A stretch of DNA of 64,000 nt from the NCBI RefSeq assembly GCF_009938205.1, contig NZ_AP019654.1, positions 1 to 64,000 on the forward strand. The letters run 5' to 3'. The notes below the pieces were generated by a model. That model was not told the origin of the DNA and did not search any database. It was given only the letters and a program-made list of their open reading frames with translations. The DNA comes from Vibrio panuliri (GTDB taxonomy: Bacteria; Pseudomonadota; Gammaproteobacteria; Enterobacterales; Vibrionaceae). Below are positions 20,838-29,551 of this stretch, one piece after another; the stretch's first letter is position 1, and every line of letters begins with the position of its first letter. The position numbers were made by a program, and so were the translations under genes.

Positions 20838-22511
20838 ATGAAAACCTCATTACTCTCTGCAGTGATTGCATCTGCATTGATTCTCTCTGCCCAAAGCGCA
20901 GTCGCTGCGAATGTTGATACCATGTCGCAACTAACCATTATTCCTAATCATAACGCTTCGTTGATTCGCAACTTTAACCCATATGCTGTCTCTCGTTTGC
21001 ACACTGCACGTGATTTTATTTTTGAACCTCTTGTGGTTTTCAATGAGTTGAAGGGCAATATCCCAGAATTTCGTCTGGCGACAAACTATGAAATGAGTAA
21101 TGACTTATTAAGCATTACTTTTGATTTGCGAGAAGGCGTGAAGTGGTCTGATGGTGAGATTTTCGACGCTGATGACGTCGTATTTACCTTTAACTTGGTT
21201 AAAGGGCACCCAAATATTGATGATCGCGGCATCAATAGCAAAATTACTTCTGTCGAGAAGTTGAGCCCATACAAAGTGCGCTTCAACCTTTCGGAAGTAA
21301 ACACCAACATCAGTTATGAAATTGTGCAAGTGCCGATTGTGCCTGAGCATCAATGGCGTTCAGTGGATGACCCTGCCGCTTTTATGAACCCTAATCCAGT
21401 GGGCACTGGTCCTTTTACGGAGTTGCCTCAATTTACATCGACCTTGTTCCTACAATGTCGCAATCCACATTATTGGGATAACGCAGAGTTGGAAGTGGAC
21501 TGTTTGCGCGTACCGCAAATGAACCACAATGACCAAGTGTTAGGTGAGTTGATTAACTCTCGTATCGACTGGGCGGGCTCTTTTGTCCCCGATATCGATG
21601 CGACTTTCTTGCAAGCTTCTCCAAATCATGGCTACTGGTTCCCCCCTGCGGGCACTCAAGCATTTGTGTTTAACTATGCTTCTAAAGATACCGTGAAACA
21701 GCAAGTATTAACGGATATCGATTTTCGCCGTGCATTCTCAATGGCTCTGGACCGCCAAACGCTGATTGATATTGCTAACTATGGTAATGCGGTACTGAAT
21801 GATTTCGCCTCAGGTCTTGGTTATGCATTTGAAACTTGGTCAGATGAGAGTGTGCACAATCAGTACAAACCATTTATGACCTATTCTCCAGAGAAAGCGA
21901 AAGCGCTTTTGGCTCAGGCTGGTTACAAGGATAGCAATGGCGATGGTTTTGTTGAGTCTCCATCAGGCGCTGAGTTTGAACTGTCGATTCAGTCGCCACA
22001 AGGTTGGACTGACTTCAATAACACGGTGATGTTGGCGGTTGAGCAGTTGGCTGAAGTGGGGATTCATGCCAAAGCGCGTACTCCGGATTTTTCAATCTAT
22101 AACAAAGGGATGATCAACGCAGATTACGATATTGCCTACACTAACTATTTCCATGGACCAACCCCGCATAAATATTGGGACAGCGGCTATCACTCGCGTT
22201 TGCAAGCTTCTGAGGGGATGCCACGTTTTGCCATGCACCATTGGAAAAATGCAGAGTTAGATAAGTTGCTTGATAGTTTCTACAAAACGGCAGACAGCCA
22301 AGAGCAGCGTAAGATTGCCCATAGCATCCAAAAGTTGATTGCAGAAAACCAAGTTACCGTACCTGTCTTGTCTGGCCCTAACTTCTATCAATACAACACG
22401 ACTCGTTTCACTGGTTGGTGGACGAAAGATAATCCGAAAGGGCGACCAATGATTTGGGAAGGCACGCCTGAGCGTTTGTTGCATGTGCTTGACCTTAAGC
22501 CACGTAGTTAA
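20838..22511 (+). CDS. Periplasmic binding protein resembling the Vibrio chitin-oligosaccharide-binding protein
   Basis: This is a 557-residue SBP_bac_5 (DppA/OppA-type) periplasmic binding protein with a signal peptide (ASALILSAQSAVAA, cut near residue 24). RNFNPYAVSRLHTARDFIFE, VKWSDGEIFDADDVVFTFNL, GYWFPPAGTQAFVFNY, FRRAFSMALDRQTLIDIA and the C-terminal NTTRFTGWW and LLHVLDLKP closely resemble, from memory, the Vibrio chitin-oligosaccharide-binding protein CBP, which delivers (GlcNAc)n and controls the sensor kinase ChiS. No permease or ATPase genes are adjacent, so it is an orphan: a paralogue that may use a distant transporter or act as a sensor partner. Substrate is inferred, not proven. 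Confidence 0.82.
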   Translation: MKTSLLSAVIASALILSAQSAVAANVDTMSQLTIIPNHNASLIRNFNPYAVSRLHTARDFIFEPLVVFNELKGNIPEFRLATNYEMSNDLLSITFDLREGVKWSDGEIFDADDVVFTFNLVKGHPNIDDRGINSKITSVEKLSPYKVRFNLSEVNTNISYEIVQVPIVPEHQWRSVDDPAAFMNPNPVGTGPFTELPQFTSTLFLQCRNPHYWDNAELEVDCLRVPQMNHNDQVLGELINSRIDWAGSFVPDIDATFLQASPNHGYWFPPAGTQAFVFNYASKDTVKQQVLTDIDFRRAFSMALDRQTLIDIANYGNAVLNDFASGLGYAFETWSDESVHNQYKPFMTYSPEKAKALLAQAGYKDSNGDGFVESPSGAEFELSIQSPQGWTDFNNTVMLAVEQLAEVGIHAKARTPDFSIYNKGMINADYDIAYTNYFHGPTPHKYWDSGYHSRLQASEGMPRFAMHHWKNAELDKLLDSFYKTADSQEQRKIAHSIQKLIAENQVTVPVLSGPNFYQYNTTRFTGWWTKDNPKGRPMIWEGTPERLLHVLDLKPRS

Positions 22512-22528
22512 GTTTACCTAACCTAAAT

Positions 22529-22559
22529 AAGGCTCTAATCTTGGATTAGGGCCTTTTTT
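22529..22559 (+). terminator. Rho-independent terminator
   Basis: A 12-bp stem with one wobble pair (AAGGCTCTAATC, 22529-22540 with 22544-22555) and a TTG loop is followed by T residues. It ends the binding-protein transcript. Confidence 0.88.
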
Positions 22560-22724
22560 GTTGGTACTGCTAAAGGGAAAAGGGATGGTTTTTCTCATGC
22601 TTCACGGAAGTTGAGCCAGCTCAAAAAGCGATGCAAAATCGGTCGATAGCGTGACCAATGACATATAAGTGTCATGTTTGTCATGCTACTTTAATCTTAA
22701 CCATAAGTGGTGGAGGGCAAGAGT

Positions 22725-22985
22725 ATGTTGACACGTTACATGGGGATGACCCCGAAGAGTCAAAGCTATCTGTTCACCTTTGGGTTAGCCTTAACCCTGT
22801 TGGGAATGATGTTGACAGATATGTGGCTACCTATGGTCGCAGGGGCGATTATTCTCGCTGGTTTGACTGTTGAAGCTTGGATTCGCGTTGCGCATATTAT
22901 TCCAATGCATGAAGAGATGCGTTCGATGCAAAAGCAAATTCGAAAACTACAATCGGAGATCCGCACCCTCGAATACGATGAATAA
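22725..22985 (+). CDS. Small inner-membrane protein with a coiled-coil tail
   Basis: I do not recognise a named family. The 86-residue protein has two closely spaced hydrophobic segments (about 15-31, YLFTFGLALTLLGMMLT, and 35-52, PMVAGAIILAGLTVEAWI). A charged C-terminal helix (about 58-86, MHEEMRSMQKQIRKLQSEIR) looks like a short coiled coil. The ATG at 22725 is chosen because a strong GGAGGG lies 7 nt before it; the frame opens at a GTG (22707) just before that site. A terminator follows immediately, so it is a single-gene unit. Confidence 0.75.
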   Translation: MLTRYMGMTPKSQSYLFTFGLALTLLGMMLTDMWLPMVAGAIILAGLTVEAWIRVAHIIPMHEEMRSMQKQIRKLQSEIRTLEYDE

Positions 22986-22989
22986 CTAA

Positions 22990-23020
22990 AAACGGCAGCT
23001 TATCGCTGCCGTTTCTCTTT
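22990..23020 (+). terminator. Rho-independent terminator
   Basis: A 10-bp perfect stem (AAACGGCAGC, 22990-22999 with 23005-23014) with a 5-base loop and T-rich tail; it ends the small membrane-protein gene. Confidence 0.82.
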
Positions 23021-23056
23021 CTGAGCAAAAGGAGGGAGAGCTCGCCTTCCTCGTGC

Positions 23057-23308
23057 TTACAATCCTTTCTTGATGAGATATTGATACGGTAACGTATCCG
23101 TTTGAGCACCCACTAACTGGTGATCCATAAAGCGACAAAAGCTCGGGATATCTCGAGTGGTGGATGGATCATCTGCTTTGACGAGCAAAATATCCCCATC
23201 TTGCATATTTCGAATTGTCTTCCTGACCATCATTACTGGCTCTGGACAGCGCAGTCCTTCTGCTTCTAACGTATGCGTAGCCTGTTCTGGATTGAATGTC
23301 ATGGTCAT
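23057..23308 (-). CDS. tusA: TusA sulfur-carrier protein
   Basis: TusA accepts persulfide sulfur from IscS and passes it to TusBCD for 2-thiolation of tRNA wobble uridine. The 83-residue protein has the family signature [18 protein letters not shown] with the sulfur-carrying cysteine at residue 21, and [15 protein letters not shown] and YQYLIKKGL towards the end. Start choice: ATG at 23308 (or 23302) gives the usual 81-83 residues; the frame is open further upstream but without family similarity. Confidence 0.95.
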   Translation of the reverse strand: MTMTFNPEQATHTLEAEGLRCPEPVMMVRKTIRNMQDGDILLVKADDPSTTRDIPSFCRFMDHQLVGAQTDTLPYQYLIKKGL

Positions 23309-23373
23309 CACTTCGTAGCCTTTTAAGGCGGTAGATAATACTAGTGGAGAAAAAATATTCAATAATCACTTGG

Positions 23374-23389
23374 CAAAATGATCATTTTG
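23374..23389. promoter_or_regulatory. 16-bp perfect palindrome upstream of tusA
   Basis: CAAAATGATCATTTTG is a perfect 16-bp inverted repeat 66-81 bp upstream of the tusA start. It could be an operator. It does not match the Fur or FNR consensus well and I cannot name the regulator. Confidence 0.4.
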
Positions 23390-23420
23390 TTTTAATTTAA
23401 TTAACATGTTGGTAACAAAA

Positions 23421-23579
23421 TTATTTCAAAGAGGTCGTGTGCATGTTTGACCGACAAAAGTCATACGCCTTTAGAGACCATTTTGTTAAGTGCTTTTCGA
23501 TATCGTTGAGATCAACTAAAGGTAGTCGAGCACCTTCATGTAACCAAACGTCAATTGTAGGGATTTGAGGTGGGTTGCG
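23421..23579 (-). pseudogene. Protein-like open frame without a normal start codon
   Basis: From the TAG at 23580-23582 to the TAA at 23421-23423 this frame is open for 52 codons. Its translation looks protein-like (IPTIDVWLHEGARLPLVDLN near the start, then DIEKHLTKWSLKAYDFCRSN), but there is no ATG, GTG or TTG near the beginning. It may be the remnant of a lost gene, or chance. I do not recognise the family. Confidence 0.25.
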
Positions 23580-23614
23580 CTAGTGCTATGTCTTTAGAGA
23601 GCATATAAACCAGC

Positions 23615-23709
23615 TAATGTATGTTGAGAGCTTCCTCTTCGTATACAACACATTCCGACACTATCCCCAGTTTTCTTGGGCTTCCCCGCCGAAAGGCGGG
23701 ATTTTTTTT
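23615..23709 (+). ncRNA. Candidate small RNA ending in a strong terminator
   Basis: A strong intrinsic terminator (CCCGCC-GAAA-GGCGGG, 23685-23700, followed by eight T at 23702-23709) has no coding gene upstream on its strand. Before it lie a TATAAA element at 23603-23608, a possible stem AGAG-CTTC-CTCT near 23627-23638, and a hairpin CCCCAG-TTTT-CTTGGG at 23665-23680. This is compatible with an sRNA of about 95 nt. The alternative is a leader attenuator for the LysR gene that begins 142 bp further on. The terminator is firm; the RNA is inference. Confidence 0.4.
23685..23709 (+). terminator. Orphan Rho-independent terminator
   Basis: A 6-bp GC stem with a GAAA tetraloop is followed by A and eight T. 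No annotated gene ends upstream on this strand. Confidence 0.85.
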
Positions 23710-23850
23710 GCTTCAAAAAGCACTACGAACATAAAAAACACGCCAATTGACGAGAAATTATTCCCACCAATAACGCAATTCCGAGCAACATGGCTTATTG
23801 TCTTGACTAGGTATAGTAAACTTACCCGATTATCACTATTGGGGTTCAGT

Positions 23851-24792
23851 GTGGAATTAGAAGATATTTATCGTCGTGATTTGAACTTGTTGGTTGCACT
23901 GCGTGTTTTGATTGAAGAGTGCAGTGTGAGTAAAGCTGCGACGCGTCTAAACCTAAGCCAGTCAGCGATGAGTCGAGTTCTGGGTAGGCTAAGGAGCCTA
24001 CTTAACGATCCTCTTTTTACTCGACAAGGTCAGCAACTTATTCCTACCGAGAAAGCGTTGGAGATTGATGCTCAATTAGGGATTCCACTTGAGTCGTTAC
24101 GACAGCTATTGGCACCTGCCGAGTTTGAGCCGCAACGTTGTGAGCAAACATTTACTATTGCTACCACTGATTACGCAATGCAAACCATTTTGCCGTTTGC
24201 GATCCCAAGAATTTACCAAGAAGCTCCGCGGGTCTCCTTAAATTTTCTTCCTTTGCATCATGACCGCCTAGCGGACCAGTTAACCTATGAAAGTGCTGAT
24301 TTGGCGATTTGTCGCCCTATAGGAGCCGTTGAGCCGCTGCGTAGTGAGGTTATCGGCCGAGTGGGCGTCTTTTGCCTGCTCTCTAAACATCATCCTTTAG
24401 CTGACAAAGAGATGAGTTTGGAGGATTACTTGAGTTACCCCCATGCCATGATTGCTATCAGTGATGGTGTCAAAGCGTTAATCGAGCAAGCGTTAATTGA
24501 TTTCCCGCAACGTAAAATGGTTTTGCGAGCCTATCACTTGGAGGCGGCGTTGGCGATTGTCGATACCATGCCATTGATTATTACTGTTCCAGCAGACTTA
24601 GCTTACTTAGTCTCGGATCGTTATGACTTAGTGGTGAAGCCATTGCCGTTTTACTTTACGCCGTTTGATTATTCGTTAATTTGGCATCCGCGGTGTGAGC
24701 ATTCACCGGCACAAGAGTGGTTGCGTGGTGTGGTTCGTGAAGAGTGCAGTCGTTTGATTGCTAAGCGGATTGAAGATATGGGTTTGGATTGA
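23851..24792 (+). CDS. LysR-family transcriptional regulator
   Basis: This is a 313-residue LysR regulator. The N-terminal winged helix-turn-helix (about 5-64) includes DLNLLVALRVLIEECSVSKA, NLSQSAMSRVLGRLR and LFTRQGQQLIPT. A two-lobed effector domain (about 95-300) follows. The frame stays open upstream to 23617, but that part contains a terminator hairpin, so GTG 23851 (13 codons before the helix-turn-helix core, GGGG upstream) is the better start. It is convergent with acuI. The target genes and effector are unknown. Confidence 0.9.
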   Translation: MELEDIYRRDLNLLVALRVLIEECSVSKAATRLNLSQSAMSRVLGRLRSLLNDPLFTRQGQQLIPTEKALEIDAQLGIPLESLRQLLAPAEFEPQRCEQTFTIATTDYAMQTILPFAIPRIYQEAPRVSLNFLPLHHDRLADQLTYESADLAICRPIGAVEPLRSEVIGRVGVFCLLSKHHPLADKEMSLEDYLSYPHAMIAISDGVKALIEQALIDFPQRKMVLRAYHLEAALAIVDTMPLIITVPADLAYLVSDRYDLVVKPLPFYFTPFDYSLIWHPRCEHSPAQEWLRGVVREECSRLIAKRIEDMGLD

Positions 24793-24823
24793 TCGAAAAC
24801 AGTTAGAAATGTCATGTCGAATT

Positions 24824-24881
24824 GAGGAACGAAATGTCCGGAATCTCTAGCGTTTAGAGATTCCTTACTCGCTCGTTCCTC
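24824..24881. repeat. Nested inverted repeat between LysR gene and acuI
   Basis: Outer arms GAGGAACGA (24824-24832) and TCGTTCCTC (24873-24881) enclose inner arms GGAATCTCTA (24840-24849) and TAGAGATTCC (24855-24864). Both pairs are perfect. The whole 58 bp can fold into one long hairpin. It may be a bidirectional terminator or a copy of a dispersed palindromic element; there is no T run. Confidence 0.7.
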
Positions 24882-24906
24882 ACTTTAAGGAATAACGCGG
24901 AAGCGA

Positions 24907-25887
24907 TTATAGCTTGATCACGACACGACCAGTTACTTGGCCATTAGTGATGTCTTCTGCGTATTTTGGTGCTTCTTCTAGTGTTGCTTCAGTACAAGCT
25001 TGCTCAAAGTAGCTCTCTGGTAGTAGCTCAACCAGTTTTTCCCATGCTGCGATGCGTTTCTCTGTTGGGCAGTTTACTGAGTCTACGCCTTGTAAACGAA
25101 CATTACGTAGAATGAATGGCATTACGGTTGTCGGTAGATCGAAGCCACCCGCTAGACCACATGCCGCAACGGCACTGTTGTAATCCATTTGAGCAAGAAC
25201 TTTAGCAAGAACTTTACTGCCGACAGTGTCTACTGCACCTGCCCAAACTTGTTTTTCAAGTGGACGCGCAGGCTCTTCGAATTCAACACGGTCGATGATG
25301 CGGCTTGCACCTAGTTTTTCTAGAAGTGGGCCGTTTTGTTCTACGCGACCAGTTACGGCTGCAACTTTATAGCCAAGCTGAGAAAGAAGCGTGACAGCAA
25401 CAGAACCTACGCCACCGCTAGCGCCTGTTACCAATATTTCACCCGCTTCAGGTTTGATGTCCGCGTCAAGTAGCGCTTGAACACACAGCATTGCAGTGAA
25501 GCCAGCGGTACCGACCATCATTGCTTTTTTGCCATCAAAACCTTTTGGTAGTGGTACTAACCAATCTGCGTTTAGGCGTGCGCGTTGTGCCATGCCACCC
25601 CAATGGTTTTCACCAACGCCCCAACCTGTGAGGACAACTTCATCGCCAGCTTGGTAGCGTTCATCTTCTGAGCTAACGACTTTACCGGCTAGATCGATAC
25701 CTGGCACCATTGGGAAGTTACGAATAATTTTGCCTTTGCCTGTGATAGCAAGGCCATCTTTATAGTTAAGCGATGAGTAATCAACTTCGATTAACACATT
25801 GCCTTCTGGTAGTTGGGCTTCGTCGATTTGCTCGATTGAAGCGATAGTACGTTTGTCTTCTTGATTTAGGATTAGAGCGTTAAACAT
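24907..25887 (-). CDS. acuI: Acrylyl-CoA reductase AcuI/YhdH-type oxidoreductase
   Basis: This 326-residue medium-chain dehydrogenase/reductase belongs to the AcuI/YhdH group, NADPH-dependent reductases of acryloyl-CoA and other reactive enoyl compounds. Visible features are the N-terminal FNALILNQEDKRTIASIEQI, DYSSLNYKDGLAITGKG, PGIDLAGKV, and the nucleotide-binding loop VTGASGGVGSVAVTLLSQLG (about 150-170). No zinc-binding cysteine set is present, in keeping with this zinc-free group. It stands alone, convergent with the LysR gene. Confidence 0.92.
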   Translation of the reverse strand: MFNALILNQEDKRTIASIEQIDEAQLPEGNVLIEVDYSSLNYKDGLAITGKGKIIRNFPMVPGIDLAGKVVSSEDERYQAGDEVVLTGWGVGENHWGGMAQRARLNADWLVPLPKGFDGKKAMMVGTAGFTAMLCVQALLDADIKPEAGEILVTGASGGVGSVAVTLLSQLGYKVAAVTGRVEQNGPLLEKLGASRIIDRVEFEEPARPLEKQVWAGAVDTVGSKVLAKVLAQMDYNSAVAACGLAGGFDLPTTVMPFILRNVRLQGVDSVNCPTEKRIAAWEKLVELLPESYFEQACTEATLEEAPKYAEDITNGQVTGRVVIKL

Positions 25888-26060
25888 AGGAATCTCCGCA
25901 TAAGTGCAGCAAATAAATTGTTCTAGATTTTACCCACACAGTGTAGTCGGGTTACGGCTATGACAATAATGAAACTTTAGCATTTAATCTATGCAATCAA
26001 TGCATTTATTACTAAAGATCAACTTGTTAAGCATATACTTAATCGCGGTTAGCAATGTAT

Positions 26061-26084
26061 AAAGCCAGCGTTTCCGCTGGCTTT
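26061..26084. terminator. Terminator downstream of ilvA
   Basis: A 10-bp perfect stem (AAAGCCAGCG, 26061-26070 with 26075-26084) has a TTTC loop and a short T stretch on either side. It lies about 58 bp after the ilvA stop and probably ends the ilv operon. Confidence 0.75.
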
Positions 26085-26141
26085 ATGTCGATAGTGAGTC
26101 ATCGATCATGGATACGATGTCTTAGTGGCTGTTGGTGAGCA

Positions 26142-27692
26142 TTATGGTGAAGAGAGGAAGAACTGATAAGAAGGGTTGTCAGTCTCATCCTTGCACTGAT
26201 AGCCAAGTTCACGTAGATGGGCAGAGAAGCGGGCTAAGTCGCTATCATCCAGCTCAAAACCACATAACACACGCCCATAATCTGCACCGTGGTTACGATA
26301 GTTAAAGAGGCTGATGTTCCAGTGGGTCCCTAGTGTACTTAAGAACTTTAGCAATGCTCCGGGATATTCTGGAAACTCGAAGCTATACAAGCGCTCTTTG
26401 AGTGGTTTAGAGGGTTTGCCACCGATCATATAGCGCACGTGAAGTTTTGCCATTTCATCATCCGATAGATCGACCACTGGATAACCACCCGAACGTAAGT
26501 CTTGGATTATTTGCTCCAGCTCTTCCTGTCCACCGTTGATACGGACACCAACAAAAATATTGGCTAAGTCATCATCAGTATAGCGATAGTTAAACTCGGT
26601 AACGGCTCGGCCACCAATTAAGTTACAGAACTCAAAAAATGCCCCTTGTCGTTCTGGAATGGTCACCGCAAGCAGACCTTCGCGTTTTTCACCTAATTCA
26701 CAGCGCTCAGAAACATAACGCAAGCCGTGGAAGTTGGTGTTAGCACCGGAGAGTACGGTTCCAAGCTGTTTGCCACGCAACTGGTGTTGCTCAGCAAACT
26801 TTTTCAAACCTGCTAATGCCAATGCTCCTGAAGGCTCAGCAATTGCACGAGTGTCTTCAAAAATATCTTTGACCGCCGAGCAGATTTCATCGCTGGAAAC
26901 GGTGACATGACCATCGAGATATTTATCACATAGGCGGAAGGTTTCTTCACCAATTCGCTTAACGGCAACGCCATCTGCAAACATACTGACTTGATCGATT
27001 ACGACGGGCTCACCTGCATCAAGCGCGGCTTTGAGGCAGGCGGAGTCCTCTGGCTCTACCGCGATCACCTTGATTTCAGGCATTAACTGTTTCACCAGTA
27101 CCGCAACACCCGCTGCGAGGCCGCCGCCACCGACAGGGACAAAAATGTAGTCGAGGTGACCATTTTGCTGCAGCATCTCCATCCCAATAGTACCTTGACC
27201 AGCGATCACCAGTGGGTGGTCAAAAGGCGGGACAAAGGTATAACCGTACTCGTCGGAAAGACGTTCAGCTTCGGTTTTTGCTTCATCGAAGTTGTTGCCA
27301 TGAAGTACTACGTTGCCACCAAAGCCTCTAACAGCTTCTACTTTAATATCTGGGGTGGTTTTAGGCATCACAATGGTGGTTTTGATCCCCAACTTGGTGC
27401 CAGATAGCGCCATACCTTGAGCATGGTTGCCTGCAGAGGCAGCAATAACCCCAGCGGCTTTTTGACCTTCGCTAAGGCTAGATACCATGTTGTAGGCACC
27501 ACGCAGTTTGAACGAATGAACGGGTTGGCGGTCTTCTCGCTTGAGCTGTACCTGGTTGCCAATTCGAGCGGAAAGCCTCGGCATCGCTTGTAAGGGCGTG
27601 ACGATAGCGACTTCATAGACTGGCGCGCGCAACACTTGGCGCAGATAGTCTGCGCCAGATTGCAAAGGTTTCAGGGTTGAGGAGTCACTCAT
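26142..27692 (-). CDS. ilvA: Threonine deaminase, biosynthetic
   Basis: IlvA converts threonine to 2-oxobutyrate, the first step to isoleucine, and is inhibited by isoleucine. The 516-residue protein has a PLP catalytic domain (about 1-325) with the lysine in VHSFKLRGAYN, SAGNHAQG and the glycine loop VPVGGGGLAAGV. The C-terminal part contains two ACT-like regulatory domains (about 330-516; GKREGLLAVTIPERQGAFFEF and LKERLYSFEFPEYPGALLKF). It is the last gene of ilvLGMEDA and starts 3 bp after the ilvD stop. Confidence 0.97.
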   Translation of the reverse strand: MSDSSTLKPLQSGADYLRQVLRAPVYEVAIVTPLQAMPRLSARIGNQVQLKREDRQPVHSFKLRGAYNMVSSLSEGQKAAGVIAASAGNHAQGMALSGTKLGIKTTIVMPKTTPDIKVEAVRGFGGNVVLHGNNFDEAKTEAERLSDEYGYTFVPPFDHPLVIAGQGTIGMEMLQQNGHLDYIFVPVGGGGLAAGVAVLVKQLMPEIKVIAVEPEDSACLKAALDAGEPVVIDQVSMFADGVAVKRIGEETFRLCDKYLDGHVTVSSDEICSAVKDIFEDTRAIAEPSGALALAGLKKFAEQHQLRGKQLGTVLSGANTNFHGLRYVSERCELGEKREGLLAVTIPERQGAFFEFCNLIGGRAVTEFNYRYTDDDLANIFVGVRINGGQEELEQIIQDLRSGGYPVVDLSDDEMAKLHVRYMIGGKPSKPLKERLYSFEFPEYPGALLKFLSTLGTHWNISLFNYRNHGADYGRVLCGFELDDSDLARFSAHLRELGYQCKDETDNPSYQFFLSSP

Positions 27693-27695
27693 GGT

Positions 27696-29537
27696 TTACC
27701 CCTCAAGCTTACTCTTGTCGCGCACGGCACCTTTATCGGCACTGGTCGCCATGCTGGCGTACGCTTTTAAGGCCAACGAAACTTGGCGCTCACGGGCAAC
27801 AGGTTTCCAACCAAGCTTATCTTGTTCCACGCGACGTTCAGCCAGCTCTTGTTCCGATATGTCGAGGCAAATGGTGCGGTTTGGAATGTCTATCGCGATA
27901 GTGTCGCCCTGACGTACCAAGCCAATCGCTCCGCCATTTGCCGCTTCTGGTGATGCGTGACCAATGGATAAACCCGAAGTACCACCAGAGAAACGACCAT
28001 CCGTTAACAGAGCGCACTCTTTGCCGAGTCCCATCGATTTGAGGTAAGTTGTTGGGTAAAGCATCTCTTGCATACCTGGACCGCCCTTAGGGCCTTCGTA
28101 GCGAATTACTACTACGTCACCGGCTTTGACTTTACCACCAAGAATCCCTTCTACTGCGTCTTCTTGGCTCTCAAACACGACTGCAGGTCCGGTGAATTTG
28201 AGGATGCTTTCATCCACCCCCGCAGTTTTAACAATACAGCCATCAAGGGCAATGTTGCCTCTAAGTACCGCCAAACCGCCATCTTGGCTAAAGGCATTTT
28301 CTTTGGTGCGAATACACCCATCAGCACGGTCATTGTCGAGCGAATCCCAGCGGCAATCTTGTGAGAATGCTTGAGTGGTGCGAATGCCAGCCGGCCCTGC
28401 TCGGTAGAAAGATTTTACTTCCTCAGAGTCGGTTAACATGATGTCAAATTGAGCCAGTTGTTCTTCCCAAGTTAAGCCTAATACGGTTTTCGCTTGATTA
28501 TGAAGGAGACCCGCACGATCCAGTTCACCCAAGATGCCGACCACACCACCGGCTCGATGCACATCTTCCATATGGTACTTCTGGGTGGAAGGGGCAACCT
28601 TACATAAGTGAGGAACCTGACGTGACATGCGATCGATATCGGTCATATCAAAATCGACGTCACCTTCTTGTGCCGCGGCGAGTAAGTGCAGAACCGTATT
28701 GGTTGAACCACCCATGGCAATATCGAGCGCCATCGCGTTTTCGAATGCTTGCTTAGTTGCGATATTACGCGGTAGTGCAGTGTCATCATCTTGCTCATAG
28801 TAACGTTTAGTGAGTTCAACGATGCGTTTGCCTGCATTAATAAACAATTCTTTGCGATCTGCGTGCGTGGCAAGCAGTGAGCCATTACCCGGTTGAGATA
28901 AGCCCAGCGCTTCGGTGAGACAGTTCATCGAGTTGGCCGTAAACATCCCTGAACATGAGCCACAGGTTGGGCAAGCGGAACGCTCAATTTGCTCACTTTG
29001 TTCGTCTGAAACATTAGGATCGGCACCCTGAATCATGGCATCAACGAGGTCAAGCTTAATGATTTGATCGGAAAGCTTGGTTTTACCGGCTTCCATTGGG
29101 CCGCCAGAAACAAAAATAACTGGGATATTAAGGCGCATCGACGCCATCAACATTCCCGGGGTGATTTTGTCACAGTTGGAGATACACACCATCGCATCAG
29201 CACAGTGCGCATTGACCATGTATTCAACAGAGTCAGCGATCAACTCACGAGACGGTAGCGAATAAAGCATACCTCCATGTCCCATGGCGATGCCATCATC
29301 AACGGCGATGGTATTAAACTCTTTAGCAATGCCGCCCGCTTGCTCAATTTCAGCCGCGACCAGTTGCCCAAGATCTTTAAGGTGGACGTGTCCCGGTACA
29401 AACTGAGTAAATGAGTTTACAACGGCAATAATCGGCTTTCCGAAGTCTTCTTCTTTCACCCCGGTGGCACGCCACAATGCGCGTGCGCCAGCCATATTAC
29501 GTCCATGGGTGGTGGTGGCCGATCGGTATTTAGGCAT
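27696..29537 (-). CDS. ilvD: Dihydroxy-acid dehydratase
   Basis: IlvD dehydrates 2,3-dihydroxy acids to 2-oxo acids in valine and isoleucine synthesis, using an iron-sulfur cluster. The 613-residue protein carries cluster cysteines in [13 protein letters not shown] and [17 protein letters not shown], and the C-terminal [21 protein letters not shown]. Length and N-terminus ([20 protein letters not shown]) match the family. It lies 14 bp after ilvE and 3 bp before ilvA. Confidence 0.97.
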   Translation of the reverse strand: MPKYRSATTTHGRNMAGARALWRATGVKEEDFGKPIIAVVNSFTQFVPGHVHLKDLGQLVAAEIEQAGGIAKEFNTIAVDDGIAMGHGGMLYSLPSRELIADSVEYMVNAHCADAMVCISNCDKITPGMLMASMRLNIPVIFVSGGPMEAGKTKLSDQIIKLDLVDAMIQGADPNVSDEQSEQIERSACPTCGSCSGMFTANSMNCLTEALGLSQPGNGSLLATHADRKELFINAGKRIVELTKRYYEQDDDTALPRNIATKQAFENAMALDIAMGGSTNTVLHLLAAAQEGDVDFDMTDIDRMSRQVPHLCKVAPSTQKYHMEDVHRAGGVVGILGELDRAGLLHNQAKTVLGLTWEEQLAQFDIMLTDSEEVKSFYRAGPAGIRTTQAFSQDCRWDSLDNDRADGCIRTKENAFSQDGGLAVLRGNIALDGCIVKTAGVDESILKFTGPAVVFESQEDAVEGILGGKVKAGDVVVIRYEGPKGGPGMQEMLYPTTYLKSMGLGKECALLTDGRFSGGTSGLSIGHASPEAANGGAIGLVRQGDTIAIDIPNRTICLDISEQELAERRVEQDKLGWKPVARERQVSLALKAYASMATSADKGAVRDKSKLEG

Positions 29538-29551
29538 ATCCTTTTCCTCTA

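Noticed and set aside
23617..23850. N-terminal extension of the LysR regulator (78 extra residues)
   Set aside because: The stretch contains a strong Rho-independent terminator and gives no LysR similarity; GTG 23851 gives the normal family length.
27677..27912. Open frames on the plus strand across the ilvD/ilvA junction
   Set aside because: They are antisense shadows of ilvD and ilvA with no own signals.
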